A DNA stretch of 64,000 nt from Acetivibrio cellulolyticus CD2 (GTDB taxonomy: Bacteria; Bacillota; Clostridia; Acetivibrionales; Acetivibrionaceae), in contig NZ_JH556659.1 of NCBI RefSeq assembly GCF_000179595.2, forward strand, positions 1,282,731-1,346,730. The letters are read 5' to 3'. Positions 18,681-28,312 of this stretch are shown here, piece by piece. The notes under the pieces were generated by a model, which made no database searches, was not told the DNA's origin, and saw only the letters and a list, made by a program, of their open reading frames with translations. The position numbers and the translations under genes were made by a program. Position 1 is the stretch's first letter, and every line of letters starts with the position of its first letter.

Positions 18681-20213
18681 ATGAAAGATAATATATCTAG
18701 AGGTAAATCCGATCTGTTTCGCGAAAATGAGCTAAATTCTAATAGATTTTTATCAAAATATATAGCAATTGCAACTACAGTTGCAGCAATAGTTACTGTT
18801 TTGTTGTTTATTGGGGTTTTACCTAATGAAATTCAATTTTTTAAAACAGCAATGATCATTATTGTCGCACTGGGATACAGTATTCCATTGATTGTATCTG
18901 TATTTAAAATTAATAAATTAAGTATAAAATATTATGTTATAAATATTATAATATTTTGTCTTGGTATTTCTAATGTTTATTCAGGTGGGGTTCAAGGAAT
19001 TATATGGGCTGGACCGCTTATGTTTGCAAGCTTGTTCTATTCAATTAGATTTACAGTGTACTCGTCATTCTTGACGATTGCGGCCATAAATATCAGCTTT
19101 TTGCTTGGTAATATGTATTATCCTGAAGTTTTCGGTAGTTCGTGGTATATAAGGTCTATCGAAGTAACAATTGAGTATTTAATTTGTGCAGTAGTTGCTA
19201 TTGGAATGACAAAAAGGGTAAGAGAACTTATTACGGATCTAGATAAAAATCAAAATGAGCAGAGTAATGTTTTAGAGAAGATTATGGGGATAACCAAGAA
19301 GTCTTCGGTAGTTTCATCTGAATTGGGCCGCTCGGTTTTAGAGCTTAATGGAATTACTTACGAGACAGTGCAAACTAATGAGCAGATAGCATCTACATCA
19401 ACACAAATAGTATCAAATTCCGGACAGACTTCTGACGATATAAACGGAGCAGTTGAGGCTGCTGTTAATATATCGAAGGACTTAAAAAGAGTTGCTGATG
19501 AAAATATTTTTATAGCAAGTGTTTCACAGCAGGTTTGTATTATGACCGAGAGCAAGAGAGAGTTAATTAAGACTGCTGTTAACGAAATGAAGATAATCGA
19601 TAGTACTACTCAGGACAGCAGAAATATTATATATAATCTAAGGGAAAAATCCAGCAGGATTGGAAGTATAATTGAGGTTATTACAGGAATAGCGTCACAA
19701 ACTAATCTCCTTGCATTAAATGCGGCAATAGAATCAGCCAGAGCAGGAGCGGCGGGAAAGGGTTTTGCTGTAGTGTCTGAAGAAGTACGAAAACTTGCAG
19801 AACAGTCGCAGAAAGCTTCTAAAGATATTGCAAATATGATTAAGGAAATTCTGGAGGACACTGAGAGAGCTGTAGAAACTATTGATGAAAGCTCAAGGCT
19901 GGTTGAAAAGAGTAATCAGGTTATAACTGAAGCGGGAGAAGCATTTGAGATGGTAACAGTTGCAAATAGAGAGGTTAGCGACAAGATCCAGGCTGTAAGT
20001 GAGCTCACACAAAATGTCTCAAATAACGGAGAAAAGATTGTTGAACTTGTTCAGAATGTAAAAGACATGAATAGCAAAAATCTTGAACAGGTAAAGGGAA
20101 TTGCATCTTCTGCTGAAGAACAGCTTAATACTATGGGAAAAGTAACTGCTGCGGTTCACAAAATAACGGATATTACACATGTATTGGAAGAGATTTCGAG
20201 CGATGAAGAATAG
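18681..20213 (+). CDS. methyl-accepting chemotaxis protein with a multi-helix membrane sensor
   Basis: 510 residues. The N-terminal 190 residues hold about six hydrophobic helices with only short loops and no clear extracellular ligand domain. The C-terminal half is a cytoplasmic signalling coiled coil with the conserved hairpin tip [20 protein letters not shown] and [17 protein letters not shown]. It should signal to CheA/CheW, encoded 8 kb downstream. The sensing input is probably in or at the membrane. AGGAGG 9 nt before ATG 18681 fixes the start; an in-frame upstream start at 18642 lacks this. Confidence 0.9.
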   Translation: MKDNISRGKSDLFRENELNSNRFLSKYIAIATTVAAIVTVLLFIGVLPNEIQFFKTAMIIIVALGYSIPLIVSVFKINKLSIKYYVINIIIFCLGISNVYSGGVQGIIWAGPLMFASLFYSIRFTVYSSFLTIAAINISFLLGNMYYPEVFGSSWYIRSIEVTIEYLICAVVAIGMTKRVRELITDLDKNQNEQSNVLEKIMGITKKSSVVSSELGRSVLELNGITYETVQTNEQIASTSTQIVSNSGQTSDDINGAVEAAVNISKDLKRVADENIFIASVSQQVCIMTESKRELIKTAVNEMKIIDSTTQDSRNIIYNLREKSSRIGSIIEVITGIASQTNLLALNAAIESARAGAAGKGFAVVSEEVRKLAEQSQKASKDIANMIKEILEDTERAVETIDESSRLVEKSNQVITEAGEAFEMVTVANREVSDKIQAVSELTQNVSNNGEKIVELVQNVKDMNSKNLEQVKGIASSAEEQLNTMGKVTAAVHKITDITHVLEEISSDEE

Positions 20214-20604
20214 AAAATAATATGAGTTTTTTAGAATTGGCAAGCCCTGGATGAGATCTGGGGCTTTTTGATTAGCCTCTTGGTTTGAAATGAAAGAGGC
20301 TAAAAACACAGGGAATCTATGTCCCGGAGTTTTTATTTTAAGGAATAAGAGAGCATGTTACTTCAGATTTCTCAGCTTTAATGATTTATAACTTTTATTT
20401 TTGTTACGGAATATGTTAAAATTACTTAATAGTTGAAAGAATTTTGAGATAAATAGTGTAAGCTTTAAAACATTATTACATATTAAATAATTGGTGGAGG
20501 TAATTTGTTCTACTGTTTGTATTATCTGTAAAATGTTGTGCTTTGTCTATTTATTTTATATAATTATTTCGATAACAAAGACTTAAATACTGCGAGGTAC
20601 CAAA
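20214..20604. other. intergenic region with terminator hairpins
   Basis: The region contains a terminator at 20242-20269 (AAGCCC...GGGCTTTTT), a second hairpin at 20275-20300 (GCCTCT / AGAGGC), and a further weak GGGA...TCCC hairpin before TTTTTATTTT. The remaining AT-rich stretch before nadK holds no recognised gene. Confidence 0.6.
20242..20269 (+). terminator. rho-independent terminator of the chemoreceptor gene
   Basis: Stem AAGCCC / GGGCTT with a 13-nt loop, followed by T5. Confidence 0.75.
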
Positions 20605-21474
20605 ATGGTAAAAGTAGGCATAATTGCAAATAGAGATAAGGATATAGGACTTAAGATTACTTCAGTGCTTTTAGAGAGTTTACTGGCAAATGGAGCAGAA
20701 CCTGTAATGGACGACAGTCTGGCAGCCGATATTGGGTTTACGGTAAATAATCTTAATGAAGATGAAGTTATTTTAAAGTCAGACATAATGGTGTGCCTTG
20801 GCGGTGATGGAACTTTTCTTAAGTCGGCAAGAAAGGTTTTTAGCAAGAATATTCCTATACTGGGGATAAACCTTGGTAGTTTGGGTTTTTTGCCCGAGGT
20901 TGATAAAAATGAAATAGATCCTGCGGTAAAACGTTTAGTTAAAGGTGAATACGATATTGAAGAGAGAATGATGCTCGAAACGACAATTATCAGGGATGAT
21001 AAAGAAATTATGAAGGACATTGTCTTAAATGATGTAGTTATTTCAAGAGGTTGGATGTCAAGAATACTTCACCTGAAAACTTATATAAACGACCAGTTTG
21101 TTGACTTATACCCCGGAGATGGATTGATTATATCTACACCGACAGGGTCTACAGCTTATTCTCTTTCAGCAGGAGGACCTATAGTAGAGCCTGACGTAAG
21201 TCTTATTATAGCTACTCCGATATGTCCTCACCTTCTTTACTCCAGATCAATTATTACAACGGGAGAGAGAGTACTTAAGGTGCTGGTTGTGGAAAATAAC
21301 TGTCATGGGGCAATGGTGACAGTGGATGGACAAAATGGATATGAGTTGATGGGTGGAGACAATATAATAACAAGAAAGTCTTCTAGATGCTTAAAAATGG
21401 TTAGACTAAGTGACAGGAATTTTTTTGATGTATTAAGAAGCAAAATATATGATAGAGGAGAAAAAATAAAATAG
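20605..21474 (+). CDS. nadK: NAD kinase
   Basis: 289 residues. The enzyme phosphorylates NAD to NADP. Family motifs are clear: the GGDGTFLKSAR nucleotide-binding loop near 65-75, GINLGSLGFLPEV, and the substrate motif TPTGSTAYSLSAGGPIVEP near 180. Length fits the family. It heads the nadK-argR-recN-spoIVB-spo0A order common in Firmicutes; argR begins 1 bp after its stop codon. Confidence 0.95.
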   Translation: MVKVGIIANRDKDIGLKITSVLLESLLANGAEPVMDDSLAADIGFTVNNLNEDEVILKSDIMVCLGGDGTFLKSARKVFSKNIPILGINLGSLGFLPEVDKNEIDPAVKRLVKGEYDIEERMMLETTIIRDDKEIMKDIVLNDVVISRGWMSRILHLKTYINDQFVDLYPGDGLIISTPTGSTAYSLSAGGPIVEPDVSLIIATPICPHLLYSRSIITTGERVLKVLVVENNCHGAMVTVDGQNGYELMGGDNIITRKSSRCLKMVRLSDRNFFDVLRSKIYDRGEKIK

Positions 21475-21475
21475 T

Positions 21476-21940
21476 ATGAAGTATAATAGACAGGCAAAGA
21501 TTTTGGAGATAATAGAAGCAGAAGTAATTGAGACACAGGAGGAAATAGCTGATAGACTGAAAGATCTGGGGATGGATGTTACACAGGCTACAATATCCAG
21601 GGATATAAAGGAGCTTAGGCTTATAAAAGTCATGGCCTCGGATGGTCGTTACAAGTATGCGCCTTTTTCTAAAACCGAGAATGTTGTTTATAACAGGCTT
21701 ATGACTATCTTTGCTGAATCTTATGCTTCAAGTGACTATGCAAATAATATTGTAGTGGTAAAAACATTGCCAGCTATGGCGCAAGCTGCAGCATCAGCAA
21801 TTGATTCTTTAAAATGGCCTGAAATTGTTGGATCAATAGCCGGAGATGATACTGTAATGATAATATGCAGGGCGGAGAAAATAGCAGAGGAGCTTGTAAA
21901 TAAGTTCAATAAGATGGCGAAGGATATGGGACGTAATTAG
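21476..21940 (+). CDS. argR: arginine repressor ArgR
   Basis: 154 residues, full length. The N-terminal winged helix (residues 1-70, including TQEEIADRLKDLGMDVTQAT and SRDIKELRLIKV) binds ARG boxes. The C-terminal domain with GSIAGDDTVMIICR is the arginine-binding oligomerisation domain. It represses arginine synthesis and activates catabolism in homologues. It starts 1 bp after nadK, so the two are co-transcribed. Confidence 0.95.
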   Translation: MKYNRQAKILEIIEAEVIETQEEIADRLKDLGMDVTQATISRDIKELRLIKVMASDGRYKYAPFSKTENVVYNRLMTIFAESYASSDYANNIVVVKTLPAMAQAAASAIDSLKWPEIVGSIAGDDTVMIICRAEKIAEELVNKFNKMAKDMGRN

Positions 21941-22060
21941 CTGCTTTTTCTCGTGGACTAAAGATATACAAATGTGAAATGGATAAATTTAATGAGTTCT
22001 GATGATAAGTAGTTTGTTTACATAGCGTTTTCAATTAATTGAAAAAGTGAGGTAAAATTT

Positions 22061-23788
22061 GTGCTTCAACAATTACAAATACAAAACATAGCTATTATTG
22101 ATAAGGTTGAAATTGAACTTGGAGATGGTTTGAACGTATTAACCGGTGAGACTGGTGCGGGAAAGTCAATTATAATTGACTCCATAAATGCTATATTAGG
22201 TGAGCGGCTTTCCAAGGATTTGATAAGGGCTGGTAAGGATAAAGCTGCAGTTGAAGCTGTATTTACAATTGATGACGATAGGCTAAGCGGTTTGTTGGGG
22301 GAATATGGAATAGAGCCTGAAGAAGATGGAACGTTAATTATTTCCCGGGAATTTACTTTGAGTGGTAAGAATACTTGCAGGATTAACGGGAAGATTGCAA
22401 CTGTTTCTATGCTAAAGCAGATAGGGGAAATGCTGATTGATATTCATGGGCAGCATGACAACCAGTCTTTGCTTAGAACCGAAAGCCATATAGATTTATT
22501 GGATTCATTTGCAGATGAAAATATCCATAATTTAAAGAATAACTATTTGGAAAAGCTTTCACAATACCAGGAAATAAAAAATAGACTAAAAAGTCTGTCA
22601 GGAGATAAAAATGACAGGGAGAGAAAAATTGATTTCTTAAAGTTTCAGATAGATGAGATAAAAAAGGCAAGGCTTAAACCTAACGAAGAGGAGGATTTGA
22701 ACAAACAGAGAATAATCCTTCAGAATGCAGAAAAGATTATCAATACGTTGTCTAGAGTATATGAATTGGTTGGAATAGGCAACAAAACGGAGAAATCGGC
22801 TTCAGATACCATTGGAGATGCATTGTCTCTTATGGGTGAGATCTCTAAGTTAGATGAAAGGTATGCAGCGGTTTTAAAAAGGCTTGAGGGCGTATCATTC
22901 GAGGTTGAAGATATTGTCTGTGAGATAAGAAGCAACAGGGATGAGGTTGAATATAATCCGGAACTGTTGGAACAGATTGAAGAAAGGCTTGACCTGATCT
23001 ATAAGTTAAAAAAGAAATATGGGGTATCAATAGAGGAAGTCTGTGCATTTATGGCAAATGCGCAGAAAGAGCTTGATGAAATATTAAACAATGAGGAACT
23101 GGTTAATAAATTGAGTGCTGATCTAAAAAGGGCAGATGATGAGCTATATAGCCTGGCTGAAGAGATCAGTGCAAAAAGGAAAAATGCTGCGGGACTATTG
23201 GAGAATAAGATAGGTTCAGAATTAAACGACCTTGAGATGAAAAATGCAAGGCTTAAAGTGAATGTTGAATTTGATGATACCACTGGTGAAAGTGGTGCTA
23301 GAAAGTATAACCAAAATGGATTGGACAAGGTTGAATTTTTAATTTCGACAAACGCGGGTGAGCCACTCAAACCTTTAGCGAAGATAGCTTCAGGCGGTGA
23401 AATGTCACGTATTATGCTTGCGATTAAAACAATCCTTGCAAAGGTAGATAAAATCTCTACTTTGATATTTGATGAAATTGACATTGGTATCAGTGGAAAG
23501 GCTGCTCAGAAGGTAGGAGAAAAGATGTCTTATATATCAAGAAACCATCAGGTCATTTCCGTTACTCATTTAGCGCAGATTGCCTGTATTGCAGATAATA
23601 ACTATTATATTGAGAAATCAACAAACGCTGAGAGCACAAGTACAATGGTAAGAAAGCTAAACGAAAATGAAATAAAAACCGAAGTTGCAAGAATAATTGG
23701 TGGTGCAAACATTTCGGATATAACAATAAAGCATGCGGAAGAAATGATCAACTATGCAAAGAAATATAAGAATGATAAGGTCACGTGA
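22061..23788 (+). CDS. recN: DNA repair ATPase RecN
   Basis: 575 residues of an SMC-like ATPase acting at double-strand breaks. The Walker A motif GETGAGKSI is near residue 30, followed by a coiled-coil arm, the ABC signature LASGGEMSRIMLA region (seen as IASGGEMSRIM), and Walker B STLIFDEIDIGISG near 475. The start is GTG with GTGAGGT upstream. It follows argR by 120 bp. No LexA box was recognised upstream. Confidence 0.95.
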   Translation: MLQQLQIQNIAIIDKVEIELGDGLNVLTGETGAGKSIIIDSINAILGERLSKDLIRAGKDKAAVEAVFTIDDDRLSGLLGEYGIEPEEDGTLIISREFTLSGKNTCRINGKIATVSMLKQIGEMLIDIHGQHDNQSLLRTESHIDLLDSFADENIHNLKNNYLEKLSQYQEIKNRLKSLSGDKNDRERKIDFLKFQIDEIKKARLKPNEEEDLNKQRIILQNAEKIINTLSRVYELVGIGNKTEKSASDTIGDALSLMGEISKLDERYAAVLKRLEGVSFEVEDIVCEIRSNRDEVEYNPELLEQIEERLDLIYKLKKKYGVSIEEVCAFMANAQKELDEILNNEELVNKLSADLKRADDELYSLAEEISAKRKNAAGLLENKIGSELNDLEMKNARLKVNVEFDDTTGESGARKYNQNGLDKVEFLISTNAGEPLKPLAKIASGGEMSRIMLAIKTILAKVDKISTLIFDEIDIGISGKAAQKVGEKMSYISRNHQVISVTHLAQIACIADNNYYIEKSTNAESTSTMVRKLNENEIKTEVARIIGGANISDITIKHAEEMINYAKKYKNDKVT

Positions 23789-24340
23789 GCACATCACATC
23801 CACGAGATTTTGATTCATAAGTAAATTCGTATTATTAGGGCTGGCGAATGTCAGCTCTTTTTGTATTTGAGGAATTTGCGAAGCAAATGCTCAACAAATC
23901 TTTTAATCATTTCAAAAAGGTTCGTAAAATACTTCTTTTTTACTGATTTCAAACTATTAATGCAGTTTTTGGGTGAATAAATAAGTTTATATTAGGTTAA
24001 TTTAAGATTAGCGTTTTATAACAAACTTAATGTTAGGATAATGCACGGTAAGAACATATGAATTGTATTTTAAATATTATAAATTATCAGAAGTTTGTAA
24101 ATATTTTAGTTTATAAAGAAATATTCATCACGCTTTAAGGGCGCTTGACAATAAATAATACCTCCTTTTCTTGTGGATTATTTCGAAGGAATAAGGCTTG
24201 AAGAGAAAATTTAAGAGGCGGTTGTTATTTAAAGTCCCTCTATTACAAGGCGTGATATTTATTTGAGTAAAAAGAAGGTCTTTCCAAGAAGGAAATCAGG
24301 GTACAGTTAACATAAAAAGGCAGCAGGAGAGTGAATCGCT
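23789..24340. other. intergenic region: repeat pieces and a terminator
   Basis: Contains a terminator-like hairpin at 23849-23870 (GGGCTG...CAGCTC, TTTTT) that ends recN. It sits between two pieces of the dispersed repeat (TCCACGAGATTTTG at 23799 and GAGGAATTTGCGAAGCAAAT at 23869). The remaining 450 bp upstream of spoIVB is AT-rich with no gene recognised; a forespore promoter is expected but could not be assigned. Confidence 0.55.
23799..23889. repeat. dispersed repeat, third copy split by a terminator hairpin
   Basis: TCCACGAGATTTTG (14 bp) and GAGGAATTTGCGAAGCAAAT (20 bp) match the units at 14238-14330 exactly, in swapped order and 56 bp apart. Confidence 0.7.
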
Positions 24341-25660
24341 ATGAAATATATAAGGTCTACAAGAGGAAAGTTGAGTATATTCCTTGCAATTTGTTTTATA
24401 ATTTTAGCAGTAACATATATAAGAGCGGTATTGGATCTGCCAAACCAATTAACGCTATATGAAAGTCAGGGAAATGTATATAATTTGGAAAGTCCGTTTT
24501 TTATTGATATACAAGCCGACAAGAAGGATATTATCAAACTTGAGAATAACGATTCAACAAAGAAGATTCCAGTAAAACTGTTTAATCCAATATTGATAAA
24601 GCCCCAAAGGATGGGAACAGTAAATATAAGCATGAGGATTTTAGGATTAATACCAATAAAAACAATGCAGGTGGATGTGGTTCCATACCGTGAAGTTATT
24701 GCATGCGGCAATACAATAGGAGTAAAGCTGAAAATTGAGGGAATTCTTGTGGTCGGTATGTCTGATATTGAAACTATTGAAGGAAAAAAGGAAATACCCG
24801 CAAGGAAAGCGGGAATTAAGCCTGGTGATTTGATTCTGGAGGTAAGCGGAAAGAAAATTGATAATACGGAAGACTTGATAACAGAGATTGACAATAGCAA
24901 TGGAGAGGGGATAAAAGTAAAATATAAGAGGGGAAATAAAGTAGCAGCTTTAACAGTAAAACCAATAAAATCGGTTGAAGACAATAAGTATCATGTAGGA
25001 ATGTGGGTAAGGGACAGTACTGCAGGGATTGGAACATTGACGTTTTATGATCCCAAAAGTAATGGGTTTGGGGCTTTAGGTCATGGAATAACCGATATTG
25101 ATACAGGTGCGCTTATGCCTGTTGAGAATGGGGAGATTGTAGAGTCTAATATTTTGACAATTATTAAAGGAAGGTCCGGAAATCCTGGGGAATTAAAAGG
25201 TGTACTTATTGAAGAAAAAAGGGAGTTAGGACTTATTAAGATTAATAGTCCTTATGGGATTTATGGAACTTTAAACAAAGATGCTCTTGGAAAATTCCCA
25301 AACAAATTATACCCTGTTGGGCTTCGGAGTGATGTAGAAGTAGGTAGAGCTACAATTTTAGCCAATATTGACGGGAAGACTATAGAAGAGTATGAAATAG
25401 AGATTCAGAAGATTTCAAAGAATACCACAAACAGGCAGAAAGGAATGGTCATCAGGATAAAAGACAGCAGGCTTTTAGAACAAACAGGGGGAATAGTGCA
25501 AGGTATGTCAGGGAGCCCAATTATTCAAAATGGAAAGTTGATAGGAGCTGTAACACATGTGCTTGTAAATGACCCCACAAGGGGATATGGAATTTTCATT
25601 GAAAATATGTTGAAAAATGTGGTTAATGATAGGCAATATAGCATGGAGCTAGCTTCTTAG
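24341..25660 (+). CDS. spoIVB: SpoIVB serine peptidase
   Basis: 439 residues. One N-terminal membrane anchor (LSIFLAICFIILAVTYI), a PDZ domain near 130-220 (ARKAGIKPGDLILEVSGKKI), and a C-terminal S55 peptidase domain with His in LGHGITD and Ser in GMSGSPIIQNG. In the known pathway this forespore-made protease cuts SpoIVFA to trigger pro-sigma-K processing in the mother cell. It is followed by a terminator and spo0A, the usual order. Confidence 0.95.
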   Translation: MKYIRSTRGKLSIFLAICFIILAVTYIRAVLDLPNQLTLYESQGNVYNLESPFFIDIQADKKDIIKLENNDSTKKIPVKLFNPILIKPQRMGTVNISMRILGLIPIKTMQVDVVPYREVIACGNTIGVKLKIEGILVVGMSDIETIEGKKEIPARKAGIKPGDLILEVSGKKIDNTEDLITEIDNSNGEGIKVKYKRGNKVAALTVKPIKSVEDNKYHVGMWVRDSTAGIGTLTFYDPKSNGFGALGHGITDIDTGALMPVENGEIVESNILTIIKGRSGNPGELKGVLIEEKRELGLIKINSPYGIYGTLNKDALGKFPNKLYPVGLRSDVEVGRATILANIDGKTIEEYEIEIQKISKNTTNRQKGMVIRIKDSRLLEQTGGIVQGMSGSPIIQNGKLIGAVTHVLVNDPTRGYGIFIENMLKNVVNDRQYSMELAS

Positions 25661-25685
25661 AATATGGTAAAAGTAAATTCATATT

Positions 25686-25719
25686 TCCCGGAAATTCGTT
25701 TATTTCCGGGATTTTTTTT
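25686..25719 (+). terminator. rho-independent terminator of spoIVB
   Basis: Perfect 9-bp stem TCCCGGAAA / TTTCCGGGA followed by T8. Confidence 0.92.
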
Positions 25720-25791
25720 ATTCCAGTTAAATGAGATTTACTTGAAATTGAAAAGTGAAAATGCCAGCTGTTGTAGCTATTGAGGGCAAAA

Positions 25792-25867
25792 TTGTCAAAA
25801 AACAGATAGCTGCTTCAAAAGCGAATTGTTAAAAAATAGAATTTAAGTTCTTGTAATTTTGTCGAAT
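25792..25867 (+). promoter_or_regulatory. two 0A-box-like sites upstream of spo0A
   Basis: TTGTCAAAA at 25792 and TTTGTCGAAT at 25858 match the Spo0A binding core TGTCRAA. The second overlaps the likely promoter (TATAAT near 25876). They suggest direct autoregulation of spo0A. Confidence 0.6.
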
Positions 25868-25933
25868 GATAAATATAATATAACTATAGCATTTTGAGTT
25901 AGTTTTTTACAAAAGTTAAGGGGGAGAGGTAAA

Positions 25934-26740
25934 TTGTCTTCAAAGAAAATTCAGGTAGTAATTGCAGACGATAACAGGGAATTTGGTGATATATTATATG
26001 AGTATCTTAACAACCAAAATGATATTGAAGTAGTTGGTGTGGCTAGGGATGGTTTAGAGGCTTTTGAACTTATTACATCCAAGATGCCTGATATAGCTAT
26101 TTTAGATATTATTATGCCCCATTTAGACGGTTTGGGTGTACTTGAGAAGATAGGTACAACTCCAATTAGTAAAAGGCCATTGTTTATAATATTATCTGCC
26201 GTTGGACAGGATAAAATAACTCAGAGAGCTTTATCTTTGGGCGCTGAATATTATGTAGTAAAGCCTTTTGATATGGATGTTTTAGTGTCTAGAATTCGTC
26301 AACTGAAGAATGTTAATCAGGCTAACGTGATAAGAACCGATTATGGAAATGAAGTTAAGCCTCCATATCAGCCAATTGCACCAAGAAATCTTGAAGTTGA
26401 AGTAACGAGCATTATGCACGAAATTGGTGTACCTGCACATATAAAGGGATATCAGTACTTAAGGGATGCAATAATGATGGTTGTTAAAGACCTTGATGTA
26501 ATCAACTCAATTACAAAGCTGTTGTATCCTTCAATTGCAAGGGAGTATAATACAACTCCAAGCAGGGTTGAAAGAGCTATAAGACACGCTATAGAAGTTG
26601 CCTGGAGTAGGGGACAAGTAGATACAATAGACTCCTTGTTTGGTTATACGGTTAACCTTGGAAAGGGAAAGCCTACAAATTCAGAGTTTATTGCAATGGT
26701 GGCTGATAAGCTGAGACTTGAAATGAAGATTGCAAATTAA
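25934..26740 (+). CDS. spo0A: sporulation master regulator Spo0A
   Basis: 268 residues. The N-terminal receiver domain has the acidic pair in IADDNRE, the phospho-acceptor Asp in [12 protein letters not shown] and the Lys in VVKPFD. The C-terminal domain carries the Spo0A recognition helix [18 protein letters not shown]. Phosphorylated Spo0A binds 0A boxes to start sporulation. The start codon is TTG after GGGGGAGAGG. Two 0A-like boxes lie upstream, and a bidirectional terminator follows. Confidence 0.97.
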   Translation: MSSKKIQVVIADDNREFGDILYEYLNNQNDIEVVGVARDGLEAFELITSKMPDIAILDIIMPHLDGLGVLEKIGTTPISKRPLFIILSAVGQDKITQRALSLGAEYYVVKPFDMDVLVSRIRQLKNVNQANVIRTDYGNEVKPPYQPIAPRNLEVEVTSIMHEIGVPAHIKGYQYLRDAIMMVVKDLDVINSITKLLYPSIAREYNTTPSRVERAIRHAIEVAWSRGQVDTIDSLFGYTVNLGKGKPTNSEFIAMVADKLRLEMKIAN

Positions 26741-26813
26741 TTTTTTGGTTAGAATACCTAAGGAATGGCTGGAGTTGTATTCTTCGACATCTCTGCTAAT
26801 ATATTTGGAATTC

Positions 26814-26849
26814 AAAAAACACTCTAATTATTGATTAGGGTGTTTTTTC
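26814..26849. terminator. bidirectional terminator
   Basis: AAAAAACACTCTAAT / ATTAGGGTGTTTTTT forms a stem with one G-T pair, flanked by an A-run and a T-run. It serves spo0A and the convergent hydrolase gene. Confidence 0.9.
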
Positions 26850-26852
26850 TTA

Positions 26853-27566
26853 CTATAAGTCTTTTATCACTTCTGCAACATTAAATCCTGATTGTATTGC
26901 ATAAATTCTTTCAAAGTTCTGGTCAAGGTGCATGCAACATATTTTGGACCTGAGTGAAGGTTTGACATATTCTATAAGTTTACCGATGTATAGATGTGGA
27001 TTACCTGTATAATCTAAACTGCAGGTGTCTTGATATAAAATATCTATATAGCCGTTTTCGAGACTATTCAAAATTGAGTCGCTTATTTTGTTTGAATCTC
27101 CGCTGTAGAATATTGAGTGATTTTCGCATTTGATCAATATACTATAAGAGGGTATCCTTTCAACATGTGAAGATGGGATAAAAGTCAAATCAGCAGAACT
27201 TAAGAATTCATCTGATATCTTTATTTGTGGACTGGATAAAATTTCATAAAATTCAGCATTTACGCCCATGTTATCCAGAATTGAACTTAGTAAATGGGCA
27301 TCAGGGAAAAATATTCTAGGCTTACAGTTAAGTGCATAATGAGAATAGAAAATTAGTTCTCCAAGACTCCCAATGTGATCCGGATGAGTGTGTGTTATAG
27401 CTATGTAAAGATAACTAACATCTGATAATAAACCAAGTTTTTGAAGTCTGCTAAATACTGTGCTCCCGCAATCAATTAAAAGAATACTGCAATGTTTCTT
27501 AATAAATGCGCTAGTATTACCTAAAGTTGTGTTAAATGCACTGCCGATACCAAGAAATTTTAGCAT
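26853..27566 (-). CDS. metallo-beta-lactamase-fold hydrolase
   Basis: 237 residues. The metal-binding motif THTHPDHIGS lies near residue 58, with further ligands in FYSGDSN (Asp, near 155) and a late His, as in RNase Z-like or phosphonate-type MBL enzymes. The length is short for RNase Z and there is no signal peptide, so it is probably a small cytoplasmic hydrolase of unknown substrate. It is transcribed toward spo0A and separated by a shared terminator. Confidence 0.85.
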   Translation of the reverse strand: MLKFLGIGSAFNTTLGNTSAFIKKHCSILLIDCGSTVFSRLQKLGLLSDVSYLYIAITHTHPDHIGSLGELIFYSHYALNCKPRIFFPDAHLLSSILDNMGVNAEFYEILSSPQIKISDEFLSSADLTFIPSSHVERIPSYSILIKCENHSIFYSGDSNKISDSILNSLENGYIDILYQDTCSLDYTGNPHLYIGKLIEYVKPSLRSKICCMHLDQNFERIYAIQSGFNVAEVIKDL

Positions 27567-27872
27567 AAGTTATTACCTCGATAGAAATTATTTTTTGTGC
27601 AGCATTACAGAAGCTAATTTAAAAAAAGGGATGTAAATAAATGTATAACTTTTTATTAGACCTAATTAAAGTATAATAAAATTCTGTGCAAACTTCAAAC
27701 ATAATATTATTTTATTTAATATTGGCGTTAGTTCATAGTTTTGTTTACATATACCTATTAAAACTATGTTATATAATGGAAAACAATAAAAACTTTAATT
27801 TTACTATTCAGGATATGCTTTTTTTTTCCGATTAATAATTGAAAATATAAATTGCATTGGAGAGTGAATAAG

Positions 27873-28226
27873 ATGAAAAGAGTTCTTGTTGCTGATGATG
27901 CAACATTTATGAGAACTTCCTTGAGAATGATGCTCGAGAGGAATGGCTTTGAAGTGGTAGGTGAGGCAGAAAATGGTTTGGTTGCCGTGAATAAATATAA
28001 GGAGATAAATCCAGATATTGTAACTATGGATATAACAATGCCTATTTGTGATGGAATAAAAGCTGTGCAAATGATAAAGGAATTTGATCCCAATGCAAAA
28101 ATAGTTATGATCTCCTCAATGGGTCAGGAATGTTTTGTTAAAGAAGCTATTATATCAGGAGCTAAGGGTTTTATAGTTAAGCCATTTAAGGAAGAATATG
28201 TTGTTGAAACCCTGTCAAAGCTCTAA
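27873..28226 (+). CDS. cheY: CheY-type response regulator
   Basis: 117 residues, a lone receiver domain. The acidic pair is Asp8-Asp9 (VADDATFMR), the phospho-acceptor Asp53 (VTMDITMP), and the conserved Lys lies in FIVKPFKEE. It is the likely CheA-phosphorylated output that binds the flagellar switch. ATG 27873 has GGAGAG at proper distance; the frame is open to 27852. It precedes cheA-cheW-cheR-cheB. Confidence 0.9.
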   Translation: MKRVLVADDATFMRTSLRMMLERNGFEVVGEAENGLVAVNKYKEINPDIVTMDITMPICDGIKAVQMIKEFDPNAKIVMISSMGQECFVKEAIISGAKGFIVKPFKEEYVVETLSKL

Positions 28227-28312
28227 AAGTTTAATTATATTTATAGTCAAAATAACCCTCTTTTTTATGAAAGACCGCAATTTAAATACTAATATAACTG
28301 AGGTGATATGAA

